DNA of 12,911 nt from Acidobacteriota bacterium (GCA_003222835.1 QHXE01000632.1:1-12911); one strand, 5' to 3'; counted from the stretch's first letter, positions 5,558-12,911 are shown. Numbers and translations are program-made. The notes: generated by a model not told the origin, from the letters alone.

Positions 5558-7924
5558 ATGATCGCCCAACTCTTAACAACTAAGATACGTAGCCGAAGAC
5601 GAGCTGCGCGGTTGCACTTGCAGTTCAGCCTCTCTTTGGTATTGGCTGGCGCCACCGCGCCGTCGATGATCTTGGGTGCTTCACAAGGTGATGCCTTGCA
5701 GTTTTCGACAACTTTGCAAGCGAAGACAGATGATCAAGAAGTGGCCGTTACGGCGAGCTTCGTCGGTAAAGAATCTGTGCGGCCGGACGAGCAGATCGAG
5801 TTCTTGTTAAGTCACCGCTTGAAAGAATCCGATGGCCGGATCGCAGTGCTGATCGGCACGACCGATGTTTCGAGTTTGTTTACTCAAGAGCAATTGCGGT
5901 TGCGGTACAACTCGAAGCTGTGGCCATTGCCTGTGGGCGAGTCGACGGTGACGGCTTATCTCGTCTCGAAGACTTACGAGTGGAAAGAAGTGGCGCGCTT
6001 TACGCTGCGGGTCGTGAAGGAAAGATCTTCTTTGTCTCAAACGGAATCGGGAACCTCGTTGTCGGAGGAAACTGAACTAACGGCAAAGTTTCTTAAAGCA
6101 AAATATTCAGGAGCTGCTGCGCCTACGTCCGACGATAAGCAGACGGCTGCCGCTGGAGGTGCTGACGGCCAGCAACCAACATCTACTCCGCAGGCGTCGG
6201 CGGCGAAGGTGAAAAAGATAAAGTTTACGCCTTCATTGACGTTGGCGATGCCCTCGCAGCCGGCGCAATCAACGTTTCCAGGGCCGCAGCCGGAGCGAGC
6301 GACGTTCATTGAATTGAATCTTCAAGCATCGCTGAAGAACGAAGCGACGTACGGGATTTTCAGTTCGCAATCATCGTTTGATTTTGCGGGGTCCAGTTTT
6401 GAAAAGGAAGCGCTGCGGTTTGGGACCTTGGGCAAGGATGCGCCGAAAGTGGATCTGTCGAGCTATCTGATTCACTTGCAAACGGGGAAGGTGAAATACG
6501 ACGTGGGCCATTTCACCTACGGGACGCAGCGGCAGTTGATTAGTGGTTTTTCCAGCCGCGGGATTCAGATCACGGTGCCATTTCTGAAGCGCTTTGATTT
6601 CACAGCCGCGGCGATGAACGGGACGCAATTGGTGGGCTATGAGAATTTTTTCGGACTCAGTAAGCGCAAGCATCAGATGTTGAGCGGCATGCTGGGCATC
6701 GAAGTGTTGCCGAAGCGGCCCGGCGGATTGCGGGTGGAAGTGGGCGTGTTGAGCGCTTACTTTCAACCAATCAGCGGGGTGAATCGCGGCGTGGTGACTG
6801 ACTTACAACGCAGCCGCGGCATTGCTTTGCGTTTGATTGCCAGCGACAAAGCCGGCCGGTTTCATTTCGAAGGCGGATTCACGCGCAGCTTCTTTGCCAG
6901 CCCCAGCGATCAGTCATTGAATCAGGGCGCGAATGTCGTAGCCCTGCCAAACCTCACGCGCAACGCGCATTATTTGGAAACGAGTTATGAGATTCTGAAG
7001 AACCACTCTTTGACTAAAACGAAGAAAGCGAATCTGAGCGTGGCCTTTAGAGAAGAGAACATCGCGCCTTTGTTTCGCAGTCTGGGCGCTTCAACGCAGG
7101 CGGACAAGATTCAATATGAATTTTCGGTCAACGGTTCGATCAATGAAATCACGACGCAGTTCGCGCACGCGAACTTTCACGACAACCTGCGAAACATTCC
7201 CTCGATCCTGCGCTCTTTGACGGGGAATACGCATCTGGGTTTGGCGGCGCCGGCGAGCGCTTTGCTCAATCGGACGAAAAATTCGGTGTGGCTGCCGCGT
7301 CTGGGCTACAGCTTCGATCGCGTGCATCAGTTTGGCGCGGCAATTCCGGTCAACGGCGGCTTTGAACTTGATCCCAGCACGGTGCCGAATCTCGTAGGCA
7401 CGAATCAAACATTCACCGCCGACTGGCAAGTAAAGAAATTCACCTGGGGCTACAACGTCAATCGTTCGTTCCAGGATAATCGACAGAAAGGGCGCGAGCA
7501 TGCTGATCAGGGCGTGCTGGTCCATACCGGAAGAATCGGCATCGCCGCGACGACGAAACTTAATTTCAATCTTGACCTGAGCCGCGAGAGTTCGGCCAAC
7601 AAAGAGACGGGACGCGTCGATCGCACTTATCGTCTGGGGCCAGGCGTGACTTGGCAATTGACGAAGCACATGGGCTTGACGACGAACCTGGCGAACACGA
7701 TTGCCGGCGATGCGGCGAAGACCAGCCACAGCCGCAACACGGAGTTCGATGCTTCGTGGACATATCGGTTCGAGCACGGGAAGGAAGGGTTGAAGAAATT
7801 CTCAGGCCAGTTCTTTATACGCTATGCGAATCACTATTCGCAGGCATTGGAGCGCCTGCTGGTGAGCGACACATTGCGCAAGAACCAGACGCTGACGGCG
7901 AATCTGGGAATTACGTTTTTCTAG
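5558..7924 (+). CDS. Exported Ig-like plus outer-membrane beta-barrel protein, unknown function
   Basis: 788 residues; I do not recognise a named family. The start at 5558 gives a long signal peptide: basic stretch R-S-R-R-R-A-A-R (11-18), hydrophobic core 21-40, cut near residue 41. The frame is open upstream to 5462 but has no better start; the Shine-Dalgarno is weak (AGG). Residues about 52-153 look like an Ig-like beta-sandwich (alternating hydrophobics, V-R-P-D-E-Q-I turn, R-F-T-L-R-V-V end). Residues about 185-247 are an Ala/Thr/Gln/Pro-rich low-complexity linker. Residues about 250-788 show repeating 8-12-residue amphipathic strands separated by polar loops, with the last strand ending T-L-T-A-N-L-G-I-T-F-F. 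A terminal aromatic residue, here Phe, is the BAM-recognised hallmark of outer-membrane barrels. Length and strand pattern would fit a large barrel, perhaps with a periplasmic Ig plug domain. There is no TonB box or plug domain, so it is not an ordinary TonB receptor. The next gene also encodes an exported protein and may be a partner. Confidence 0.75.
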   Translation: MIAQLLTTKIRSRRRAARLHLQFSLSLVLAGATAPSMILGASQGDALQFSTTLQAKTDDQEVAVTASFVGKESVRPDEQIEFLLSHRLKESDGRIAVLIGTTDVSSLFTQEQLRLRYNSKLWPLPVGESTVTAYLVSKTYEWKEVARFTLRVVKERSSLSQTESGTSLSEETELTAKFLKAKYSGAAAPTSDDKQTAAAGGADGQQPTSTPQASAAKVKKIKFTPSLTLAMPSQPAQSTFPGPQPERATFIELNLQASLKNEATYGIFSSQSSFDFAGSSFEKEALRFGTLGKDAPKVDLSSYLIHLQTGKVKYDVGHFTYGTQRQLISGFSSRGIQITVPFLKRFDFTAAAMNGTQLVGYENFFGLSKRKHQMLSGMLGIEVLPKRPGGLRVEVGVLSAYFQPISGVNRGVVTDLQRSRGIALRLIASDKAGRFHFEGGFTRSFFASPSDQSLNQGANVVALPNLTRNAHYLETSYEILKNHSLTKTKKANLSVAFREENIAPLFRSLGASTQADKIQYEFSVNGSINEITTQFAHANFHDNLRNIPSILRSLTGNTHLGLAAPASALLNRTKNSVWLPRLGYSFDRVHQFGAAIPVNGGFELDPSTVPNLVGTNQTFTADWQVKKFTWGYNVNRSFQDNRQKGREHADQGVLVHTGRIGIAATTKLNFNLDLSRESSANKETGRVDRTYRLGPGVTWQLTKHMGLTTNLANTIAGDAAKTSHSRNTEFDASWTYRFEHGKEGLKKFSGQFFIRYANHYSQALERLLVSDTLRKNQTLTANLGITFF

Positions 7925-7959
7925 TCTAGAGAATAAAGATTAAGGAAGTTGTGAAATCC

Positions 7960-8156
7960 ATTTTCCATTTGCGAATTCAACTGTTGCACTTGTAAGTTGA
8001 ATTCACCATTCCATTTGTTCCGGTGAAAACGGAGTTCAGAGTTCAACCTTCAGGTTGCCCCAGCCGACGCACGCAAGCTAAAGCTTGAACTCTGAACTCC
8101 GAAATCCGAGTCGCCAAATGGCAAATGAAAAATGTCAAATGACAAATGGAAAATCC
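7960..8156. repeat. Compound spacer element of nested inverted repeats
   Basis: Three inverted repeats lie together. The outer arms are ATTTTCCATTTG (7960-7971) and CAAATGGAAAAT (8143-8154). A small hairpin has GAATTCAACT (7973-7982) against AGTTGAATTC (7995-8004). A large hairpin has GGAGTTCAGAGTTCAA (8031-8046) against TTGAACTCTGAACTCC (8085-8100); its pairing can be extended inward to 27-base arms (8031-8057 and 8074-8100) with three mismatches. The right flank (8113-8149) is a run of irregular CAAATG units. There is no coding sense. The nesting and the outer terminal repeats resemble a small non-autonomous mobile element or REP cluster. Confidence 0.7.
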
Positions 8157-8161
8157 GTAAA

Positions 8162-8704
8162 ATGATCATACGAAGACTGTTATTCTTACTCATCCTGCTT
8201 TCCTATCCTGCTGGCCATACTCTTGCCCAGACCATCTCAGTCTCACCGAGCGACGTCAATGCCTACTCGCAAGGGGCAACTTCGGTGCTGCTGACGTTCG
8301 GCGGCTTGGTCAATAAACGGGTGGCCGAAGCCACCTGGTGCGGCACTTTGATACCGGCGACTCCCGACCTCGGATTGAAATGCGATCCATCAACTATCTT
8401 CGGTCGTCTCCCCGCGCGTTACGATCAATCAACCTTCAGTGGCAATCGAGCTTTCACCGACAACTTTCTTTTACGTGCGCCGCTTTACGAGCACCGTGAG
8501 TGCGCGAGACGAATACGTCCCGGTGACGATTCGCTTGAGCGGCAACGGCGCGCGCGTGCCCCTGTCTTTGACGGAAGTGAAACTGACCTGGGGCGTCGGC
8601 AAGCCCATCCTCTTCGTGAAGACCGACGAGAAGCTGCCGCGCTTTCAAGCCGAGATTACTTACACCGGCACGGGCCGTCTGAAAGGCCGCTGGGAGTTAG
8701 TTAA
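8162..8704 (+). CDS. Exported hypothetical protein, N-terminal part of a frame-broken gene
   Basis: The start at 8162 gives a standard signal peptide (R-R, core L6-L13, likely cut after Ala22 in T-L-A|Q). An in-frame ATG at 8132 lies inside the repeat and would add ten polar residues in front of the signal, so 8162 is preferred. The mature part begins I-S-V-S-P-S-D-V-N-A-Y-S-Q-G-A-T-S-V-L-L-T-F, a beta-sandwich-like start, followed by a two-Cys segment (W-C-G ... K-C-D) that may form a disulphide. Sensible protein sequence ends at about F-T-D (8461); beyond this the frame is Arg-rich and low in hydrophobics, as expected for an out-of-frame reading of the next part, and stops at 8704. It is best read as the first 100 residues of one protein with 8439-9437. 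No family name is known to me. Confidence 0.55.
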   Translation: MIIRRLLFLLILLSYPAGHTLAQTISVSPSDVNAYSQGATSVLLTFGGLVNKRVAEATWCGTLIPATPDLGLKCDPSTIFGRLPARYDQSTFSGNRAFTDNFLLRAPLYEHRECARRIRPGDDSLERQRRARAPVFDGSETDLGRRQAHPLREDRREAAALSSRDYLHRHGPSERPLGVS

Positions 8705-9437
8705 GCCCGGCGAAGCTCCACCTGAACCGCGTGACTTATTGACTGAAGCCGCGCTGCCGATCGAAGAGCGTGGCACGCAGAAACGCTACACCGAAATCAG
8801 CCGCTTCAACATCTATCTGCCGCCCACCGGTAAAATCATTCTGCCCGGACCGGAAGTGTGGCGCGTCGATGAAAGTTTGAATGGATTGTATCTTGTCCTC
8901 CTGCGCATCGAAGCTTCAGACGACAAGGAAGGGGACACGAATCTCGCCACGGTCGGCGCCGGCGCAGGCGTAGTTCACGGCGGCGCGGTCGCCGGCTTCT
9001 CTCTGCCCGTGCTGAAATACTATGTGAGCAACGGCACGTATCGACCAGGCGCCTCATCTGCCTCGCCCAATTCCAGAGCCGCGTCAACTTCACTCACTCA
9101 ACTCTCACCCGATGAACGGGCCATCCTGCCCGCCGATGAGCCCGTAAACTTCACCTGGAGCTTAATCGACAACGCCACGACTTACCGCCTCGAAGTAGAA
9201 GACCTTCAAGGCCATCCAATCATCTCCGCAATCCTGCCCAACCAGGCCAAGCCGACGACCAGCGACGCTACGTTGCCAACTAACACTTTGAACTACCGCG
9301 CCCCTTCATGGCTCAAAGACAAGCTAGGCAACACCGTCGCCCGCTGGCGCGTCATCGCCTTCGACCAGCAAAATAATCCACTCTCCCAATCCGACTGGCG
9401 TACGTTGCGACTTGCGAAAGCCGCCACTCAGAAATGA
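8439..9437 (+). CDS. Hypothetical surface protein, C-terminal part of a frame-broken gene
   Basis: The +1 frame carries the rest of the protein, sensible from about F-F-Y-V-R-R-F (8466 on). The GTG at 8439 has no clear ribosome binding site, and the encoded part would lack a signal peptide, so independent translation is unlikely to give a correctly placed product. Segments: a beta-rich region (about residues 20-190 from the GTG) with the charged block T-E-A-x-L-P-I-E-E-R-G-T-Q-K-R-Y; a Gly/Ala/Val-rich stretch (A-G-A-G-V-V-H-G-G-A-V-A-G-F); a Ser/Ala-rich linker; and a terminal fibronectin-III-like domain (V-N-F-T-W-S ... T-Y-R-L-E-V-E ... A-R-W-R-V-I-A-F-D). Such domains bind carbohydrate or protein at the cell surface in many families, but nothing here tells the ligand. 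A single skipped base, or a small out-of-frame deletion, near 8461-8466 would rejoin the parts. Confidence 0.6.
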   Translation: MAIELSPTTFFYVRRFTSTVSARDEYVPVTIRLSGNGARVPLSLTEVKLTWGVGKPILFVKTDEKLPRFQAEITYTGTGRLKGRWELVKPGEAPPEPRDLLTEAALPIEERGTQKRYTEISRFNIYLPPTGKIILPGPEVWRVDESLNGLYLVLLRIEASDDKEGDTNLATVGAGAGVVHGGAVAGFSLPVLKYYVSNGTYRPGASSASPNSRAASTSLTQLSPDERAILPADEPVNFTWSLIDNATTYRLEVEDLQGHPIISAILPNQAKPTTSDATLPTNTLNYRAPSWLKDKLGNTVARWRVIAFDQQNNPLSQSDWRTLRLAKAATQK

Positions 9438-9450
9438 ACAAGCTGGGCGT

Positions 9451-9717
9451 CTAAACTCGCTGCTTACGATTTGTTCGGGCTCGTGCTACCTTCTGCACGT
9501 CGCTAGTGAAGAGCGATGGCTCTTGCAGGAATTTGATAAAATCAGTCGTCACTGAGCAGTAACGATCGACTCTCATCCATTGGGGAGTATTGGTAAACCC
9601 GCCAGGCCCTGATCTTACGGGGCACCATGACTTCTCGCAGCCGAACTGGACCGTGAGTCGCAACCGCGTGCGGATGGTCGGCTCAGATGTTTCGCTCTCA
9701 ATGACAAGAGCAGCCAC
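9451..9717 (-). CDS. Small hypothetical ORF, doubtful
   Basis: 88 codons from a GTG, located 33 bases behind the MFS stop on the same strand. No Shine-Dalgarno, no signal peptide, no membrane segment and no recognised motif; the composition is Arg/Thr/Ser-rich with two Cys and two Trp. It could be a chance frame or a decayed gene. It is listed because it fills the 313-base gap (9438-9750), in which I otherwise see nothing. Confidence 0.15.
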   Translation of the reverse strand: MAALVIESETSEPTIRTRLRLTVQFGCEKSWCPVRSGPGGFTNTPQWMRVDRYCSVTTDFIKFLQEPSLFTSDVQKVARARTNRKQRV

Positions 9718-9750
9718 CCGCTGCCCAACGGTTCAGACTCAACCGATGGG

Positions 9751-11016
9751 TCACGCCGGCTCAGCTACTACTTCTGTTGAATAATCTCGACCATAGGCTC
9801 GCGCGAAATAGACAGAGATCAAAAACGCTGCGAATTGAATCGCCGCCGCAATCCAGAACGTTCTGAAGATTGAAGAGTCGCTCATGTTCTGCGGGCGGCC
9901 ATCGAAGCCAATGTGCGCCACCGAGCTGTAGATCAGGAACGCGGCGAGCGAGGGACCTACGGCACGCGCGAGACTGGCGACCGATTGCATCGCGCCCAGC
10001 ACGCCGCCTTGTTCGCCAGCGCCGGCGCTCTTCGAAGCCAGGCTGCTGAGCGATGGCCCAGAGAGCGCCTGTCCGATCGCAGTCACAGCGCCGGTCGACA
10101 AGATTCCGATCAATCCGATCGCCGGACCAATAAAAGGAACCACAAACAGGCTGGCCGAAAATAACAGCCCGCCAGTAACGGCCAATGCCGGTTCGCCAAA
10201 ACGCTTCACCAGTTTTCCAATCAATCCGCCCTGGATGATGGCGGAGATTACGCCGACGTACGCGAATACCCAGCCGTTATGAAACGCGTCATAGCCCAGG
10301 CGAAACATCATGAAAAGCGAAAATACTGCCGTCATAATCGAAAAGGCGACGATTGAAAGAAAGTAGATCGTCATCACAAAACCAAGCCGAGGGTTTTTCA
10401 GCGAAACAATCAACTGACCCCATCCGCGGCCACTGGCAGCGGAAGTGCGCGCCGGATGATCGGGCGTGACCGTTTCCGGCAAGGTAAAATAAAGCAAAAT
10501 AGCATTCGCGAACGCGAGCGTGCCGGCGAACAGAAACGGGACATTGATGCCCCAGCGGCTGAGCACGCCGCCGATCGCCGGGCCAAAAACGAAACCCAAT
10601 CCGAAAGCCGCGCCAATCAATCCCATTCCCTTCGCGCGGTCTTCTTTCGTCGTTACGTCGGCAATGTAGGCTTGAGCCGTTGAGATGTTGCCGCCCGAAA
10701 TTCCATCGATAATCCTGCCGAGAAAGAGCATCCAGAGGGTCGTCGCAAATCCGAGAATCAGAAAACCGAGACTGGTGCCCAGCAGACTGATCAGTAAGAT
10801 CGGTCGACGGCCATACTTGTCCGACAATCTGCCGAGCACGGGAGCGAAGATGAGCTGCATAAAAGAATACGAAGCGAACAGCAGGCCGACCTCGCGCGGA
10901 GTGGCGCCGAACTTGGTGCCTTCGGCATAGAAAGGCAGAACCGGAATCACGATCCCAAAGCCTACGAGATCGATGAAGATTGTGATGAAAATAACCAGGA
11001 GGGGCGAGCGCTTCAT
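9751..11016 (-). CDS. TetA-like MFS drug:proton antiporter
   Basis: 421 residues with the usual 12-helix layout of the DHA1 branch of the major facilitator superfamily. The first helix holds an acidic residue in F-I-D-L-V-G-F-G-I-V-I-P-V-L-P (Asp16), as in TetA. Motif A is G62-R-L-S-D-K-Y-G-R-R71. Motif C, the antiporter signature, is G-L-G-F-V-F-G-P-A-I-G-G (about 139-150) in helix 5. The segment A-Y-I-A-D-V-T-T-K-E-D-R-A-K-G between them is typical of the TCR/Tet subfamily. By family knowledge such pumps export tetracycline or other hydrophobic drugs in exchange for protons; the actual substrate cannot be read from sequence, and many TetA-like environmental proteins give no tetracycline resistance. 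The ATG start has no clear Shine-Dalgarno. No tetR-like regulator is in the window. The gene is divergent from the M61 peptidase and convergent with the broken surface gene. Confidence 0.85.
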   Translation of the reverse strand: MKRSPLLVIFITIFIDLVGFGIVIPVLPFYAEGTKFGATPREVGLLFASYSFMQLIFAPVLGRLSDKYGRRPILLISLLGTSLGFLILGFATTLWMLFLGRIIDGISGGNISTAQAYIADVTTKEDRAKGMGLIGAAFGLGFVFGPAIGGVLSRWGINVPFLFAGTLAFANAILLYFTLPETVTPDHPARTSAASGRGWGQLIVSLKNPRLGFVMTIYFLSIVAFSIMTAVFSLFMMFRLGYDAFHNGWVFAYVGVISAIIQGGLIGKLVKRFGEPALAVTGGLLFSASLFVVPFIGPAIGLIGILSTGAVTAIGQALSGPSLSSLASKSAGAGEQGGVLGAMQSVASLARAVGPSLAAFLIYSSVAHIGFDGRPQNMSDSSIFRTFWIAAAIQFAAFLISVYFARAYGRDYSTEVVAEPA

Positions 11017-11022
11017 TGAATA

Positions 11023-11033
11023 CTAAAGTTTAG
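11023..11033. promoter_or_regulatory. Perfect 11-base palindrome just before the MFS start
   Basis: CTAAA-G-TTTAG ends seven bases upstream of the MFS start codon. A short symmetric site there could be an operator for a repressor or a weak attenuator hairpin. It may be chance in an A/T-rich leader. Confidence 0.2.
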
Positions 11034-11113
11034 ATTAGTTACCTTCCGGTTCTGAGTTGATTGGAACGTCAGCAACTATAAATCGCTTTAGTGTCAGTCG
11101 GCTAGTCAGTGTC

Positions 11114-11297
11114 TAACACCCTGGGATCGGAGATTCCCGACGATCTTACTACCCTGTAAGGGTTTGATAATTCGTTTAGGTGCATCGGTCATTATTAAAC
11201 GCTTTCATCGTAAGAATCGCTTTTCTTCAATTCCCAGGGTGTTACCCTGGGCTGAGTTATGAAAACGCCCACGGCGTGAAGGAGGTCGGGCCTTCAC
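11114..11297. repeat. Cluster of perfect hairpins in the divergent spacer
   Basis: Left to right: TAACACCCTGGGA (11114-11126), inverted match to TCCCAGGGTGTTA (11232-11244); hairpin ACCCT-GTA-AGGGT (11151-11163); hairpin CCCAGGGT-GTT-ACCCTGGG (11233-11251); hairpin ACGCC-CAC-GGCGT (11265-11277); hairpin GTGAAGG against CCTTCAC (11276-11282 and 11291-11297). The CCCAGGGT hairpin can pair either with itself or with the far left arm, so two alternative folds exist. There is no coding sense. From memory, CCCTGGGCT...AACGCC-x-ACGGCGT strings recur between genes in several soil phyla, so this is probably an interspersed repeat rather than a gene-specific regulator. Confidence 0.65.
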
Positions 11298-11359
11298 AAA
11301 ATCTAGGTAGCAAATCGAATCAAAGGCTCAAGACTAACCCGTCACTACCGCTCGGGGTT

Positions 11360-11387
11360 CTGACACCGCCGTAATTCGTAGTAATAT
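11360..11387 (+). promoter_or_regulatory. Putative sigma-70 promoter of the M61 peptidase
   Basis: CTGACA (11360-11365), 16 bases, then TAATAT (11382-11387). Transcription would start near 11394, leaving a leader of about 30 bases before the ATG at 11424. The match is five of six at -35 and about four of six at -10. Promoter rules of this organism are unknown, so this is a suggestion. Confidence 0.35.
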
Positions 11388-11423
11388 CTGCGCACATTTT
11401 CAGATGTTTGTTCGCTAACCGGT

Positions 11424-12911
11424 ATGATCAATATGCGTCGTAGTCTTTACTTAATCGTCGTCCAACTTTTTCTCTCAGTGCTCGTGACGAGTTCGGCAAC
11501 ACTGGCGCAAACCGGGAATCCCAACTCATCAGGTATTTCGTTCACAGTTTCGATGTCCAAGCCCTGGACACATCTTCTGGAAGTTGAGATGAGTATTAAA
11601 GTCGTGGCCGGTTTGAATGCGCTGAACGAAACTGATCTGGTAATGCCGGTTTGGACGCCGGGTTCGTATTTAATCCGCGAATTCGAACGCCACGTGCAGG
11701 ATTTTGCCGCGGACGCAAATGGGCGCGCGCTGGATTGGACTAAAACGAACAAGAACATCTGGCGGGTGAAAACCAACGGCGTGCGCGCCTGGCACGTTGT
11801 CTATCGCGTTTACGCCAACGAGCTTTCCGTGCGCACCAGTGAACTGAATTCGGATCACGCCTTCTGGAACAACGCAGCGCTCTTGATGTATCCGGAAGGA
11901 CAAATCGGTGCGTCGTCGATTTTACGAATCGTACCGGCATCGGGTTGGAAGATCGCTACCGGACTGCCGCCCGTCGTTGGTGAGAAAAATACTTTTCGCG
12001 CCGAGAACTTTGACATTCTCTACGACTCGCCGGTTGAAGTCAGCAACTTCAAGGAATTCGACTTCCAGGTGCGCGGCGTACCGCATCGGATCGTGATCGA
12101 TGGCGAAGGCAACTACGATCCCGTTCGTTTGCGCAACGAAGTTCAGAAAATCGTCGCCGCCGAAGTCTCGATGTTCGGAGAGATTCCCTATCACGACTAC
12201 ACCTTCATTTTGCACCTGCGTTCGAACACCGGCGGCGGGCTGGAACATTTGAATTCAACCGCGCTCGGATTTCGCCGGTTCGGATTTTCCAATGACGAGG
12301 GCTATCGCCGTTTTGATTCGCTCGTCGCCCACGAATTTTTTCATCTATGGAACGTAAAGCGCATTCGTCCGGACGCCCTCGGCCCATTCGATTACACGAA
12401 GGAAAACTACACGCGTTCGCTTTGGGTTGCCGAGGGAATTACAGAATATTATGCAAACGTCATCACTCGCCGCGCCGGCTTAACTTCCGACACGGCCTAT
12501 CTCGAACACTTTGCTCAACAGATTCAGGACCTTCAAGAGATGCCGGGTCGCCACGAAATAAGTGCCGAAGAAGCCAGCTTTGACGCATGGATAAAGTTAT
12601 ATCGTCCCGATGAAAACTCGGTGAACTCGCAGATTTCATACTATGACAAGGGTGAGTTGCTCGGCATGCTGCTCGATCTTCAAATTAGGACTCGAACGAA
12701 CAATGTAAAATCGTTAGACGATGTGATGCGTTATCTCTACACAGAGTTTTACCAGAAAGGACGCAACTACACGCCGGAGGACTTTCAAAGGGTGTGCGAA
12801 TTAATCGCCGGAGCCAACCTCGAACAGTTTTTCTCGCGTTATGTGCGAGGACGGGATGAGCTTACGTTGATCTATAACCAGGTATTCATCGGCGCGGGAT
12901 TACGTCTACAG
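11424..12911 (+). CDS. Secreted M61-family (glycyl) aminopeptidase, 3' partial
   Basis: 496 residues are visible before the right edge; family members usually reach about 600, so the C-terminal PDZ-like domain is mostly cut off. M61 enzymes are zinc aminopeptidases that favour N-terminal Gly or Ala. The signal peptide runs from M1 (core L8-V21, likely cut after Ala28, T-L-A|Q). The N-terminal beta-sandwich carries M-P-V-W-T-P-G-S-Y and F-E-R-H-V-Q, typical of the family. The catalytic helix has H303-E-F-F-H307-L-W-N-V-K-R, giving two zinc ligands and the general-base Glu304. The third ligand follows as Glu337 in W-V-A-E-G-I-T-E-Y-Y. The G-G-G-L-E-H block before it (about 272-277) is also a family signature. 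The start may be 11424 or the in-frame ATG at 11433; neither has a Shine-Dalgarno, and both keep the signal peptide. It is likely a periplasmic or secreted peptide-scavenging enzyme. Confidence 0.92.
   Translation, partial: MINMRRSLYLIVVQLFLSVLVTSSATLAQTGNPNSSGISFTVSMSKPWTHLLEVEMSIKVVAGLNALNETDLVMPVWTPGSYLIREFERHVQDFAADANGRALDWTKTNKNIWRVKTNGVRAWHVVYRVYANELSVRTSELNSDHAFWNNAALLMYPEGQIGASSILRIVPASGWKIATGLPPVVGEKNTFRAENFDILYDSPVEVSNFKEFDFQVRGVPHRIVIDGEGNYDPVRLRNEVQKIVAAEVSMFGEIPYHDYTFILHLRSNTGGGLEHLNSTALGFRRFGFSNDEGYRRFDSLVAHEFFHLWNVKRIRPDALGPFDYTKENYTRSLWVAEGITEYYANVITRRAGLTSDTAYLEHFAQQIQDLQEMPGRHEISAEEASFDAWIKLYRPDENSVNSQISYYDKGELLGMLLDLQIRTRTNNVKSLDDVMRYLYTEFYQKGRNYTPEDFQRVCELIAGANLEQFFSRYVRGRDELTLIYNQVFIGAGLRLQ

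Noticed and set aside
5340..5579. 79-codon minus-strand frame before the barrel gene
   Set aside because: It overlaps the barrel start, has no Shine-Dalgarno, and nothing in the sequence is recognisable.
6371..6766. 131-codon open frame on the minus strand
   Set aside because: Also antisense to the barrel gene, with shadow-like composition and no start signals.
7091..7777. 228-codon open frame on the minus strand
   Set aside because: It lies wholly inside the beta-barrel gene on the opposite strand, is Arg/His-rich, has no ribosome binding site and no motif; it is a shadow frame.
9751..11016. Calling the MFS gene a proven tetracycline-resistance gene
   Set aside because: The motifs place it in the TetA-like group, but substrate range cannot be inferred and no tetR partner is present.
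11180..11374. 64-codon plus-strand frame in the divergent spacer
   Set aside because: It translates the hairpin cluster; the apparent peptide follows the repeat, not a gene.

Overview
The window looks like a chromosomal segment of a soil-type, diderm bacterium, most likely an Acidobacteriota member (Blastocatellia-like). The basis is the tandem pair of exported GWxTD-domain proteins, the several Sec-exported proteins of unknown function including a large outer-membrane-type beta-barrel, the moderate GC content with even codon use, and the intergenic spacers filled with A/T-rich and GC-rich inverted repeats. The phylum call is inference; there is no rRNA or other taxonomic marker here. No plasmid, phage, CRISPR, tRNA or intact insertion-sequence signature was seen.

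Layout. Positions 3-533 hold the C-terminal three quarters of TatC, entering from the left edge. A spacer with a long A/T-rich hairpin repeat follows. Two paralogous GWxTD genes (829-2454 and 2579-4168) each have a strong Shine-Dalgarno, and the first ends in a clear intrinsic terminator. The second GWxTD gene runs directly into a PfkB-type sugar kinase (to 5069): its own last residues and terminator are missing, and the kinase has no normal start codon. This looks like a deletion that joined two genes out of frame. A spacer of about 490 bases follows; on the minus strand it carries the C-terminal relic of what looks like a TPR-type protein. A 788-residue exported beta-barrel protein (5558-7924) comes next, then a compound spacer of nested inverted repeats, then a second exported protein (8162-9437) whose reading frame is broken near 8461-8466. 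Beyond a 313-base spacer lies a TetA-like MFS efflux transporter on the minus strand (9751-11016). It is divergent from a secreted M61-family aminopeptidase (11424 to the right edge, cut off before its C-terminal domain). The divergent spacer holds a cluster of perfect hairpins and a plausible sigma-70 promoter for the peptidase.

How the genes relate. Most of the proteins act at or beyond the inner membrane: Tat translocon, two periplasmic or surface GWxTD proteins, an outer-membrane barrel, a surface protein with a fibronectin-like end, a drug exporter and an exported peptidase. They do not form one recognisable pathway. The most informative signals concern genome dynamics: the two GWxTD genes share a sharply bounded, roughly 93% identical 3' tract that suggests gene conversion, the end of that tract coincides with the broken gene-kinase junction, and two other loci (5073-5186 and 8162-9437) also show decay. 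I found no complete novel defence or biosynthetic system.
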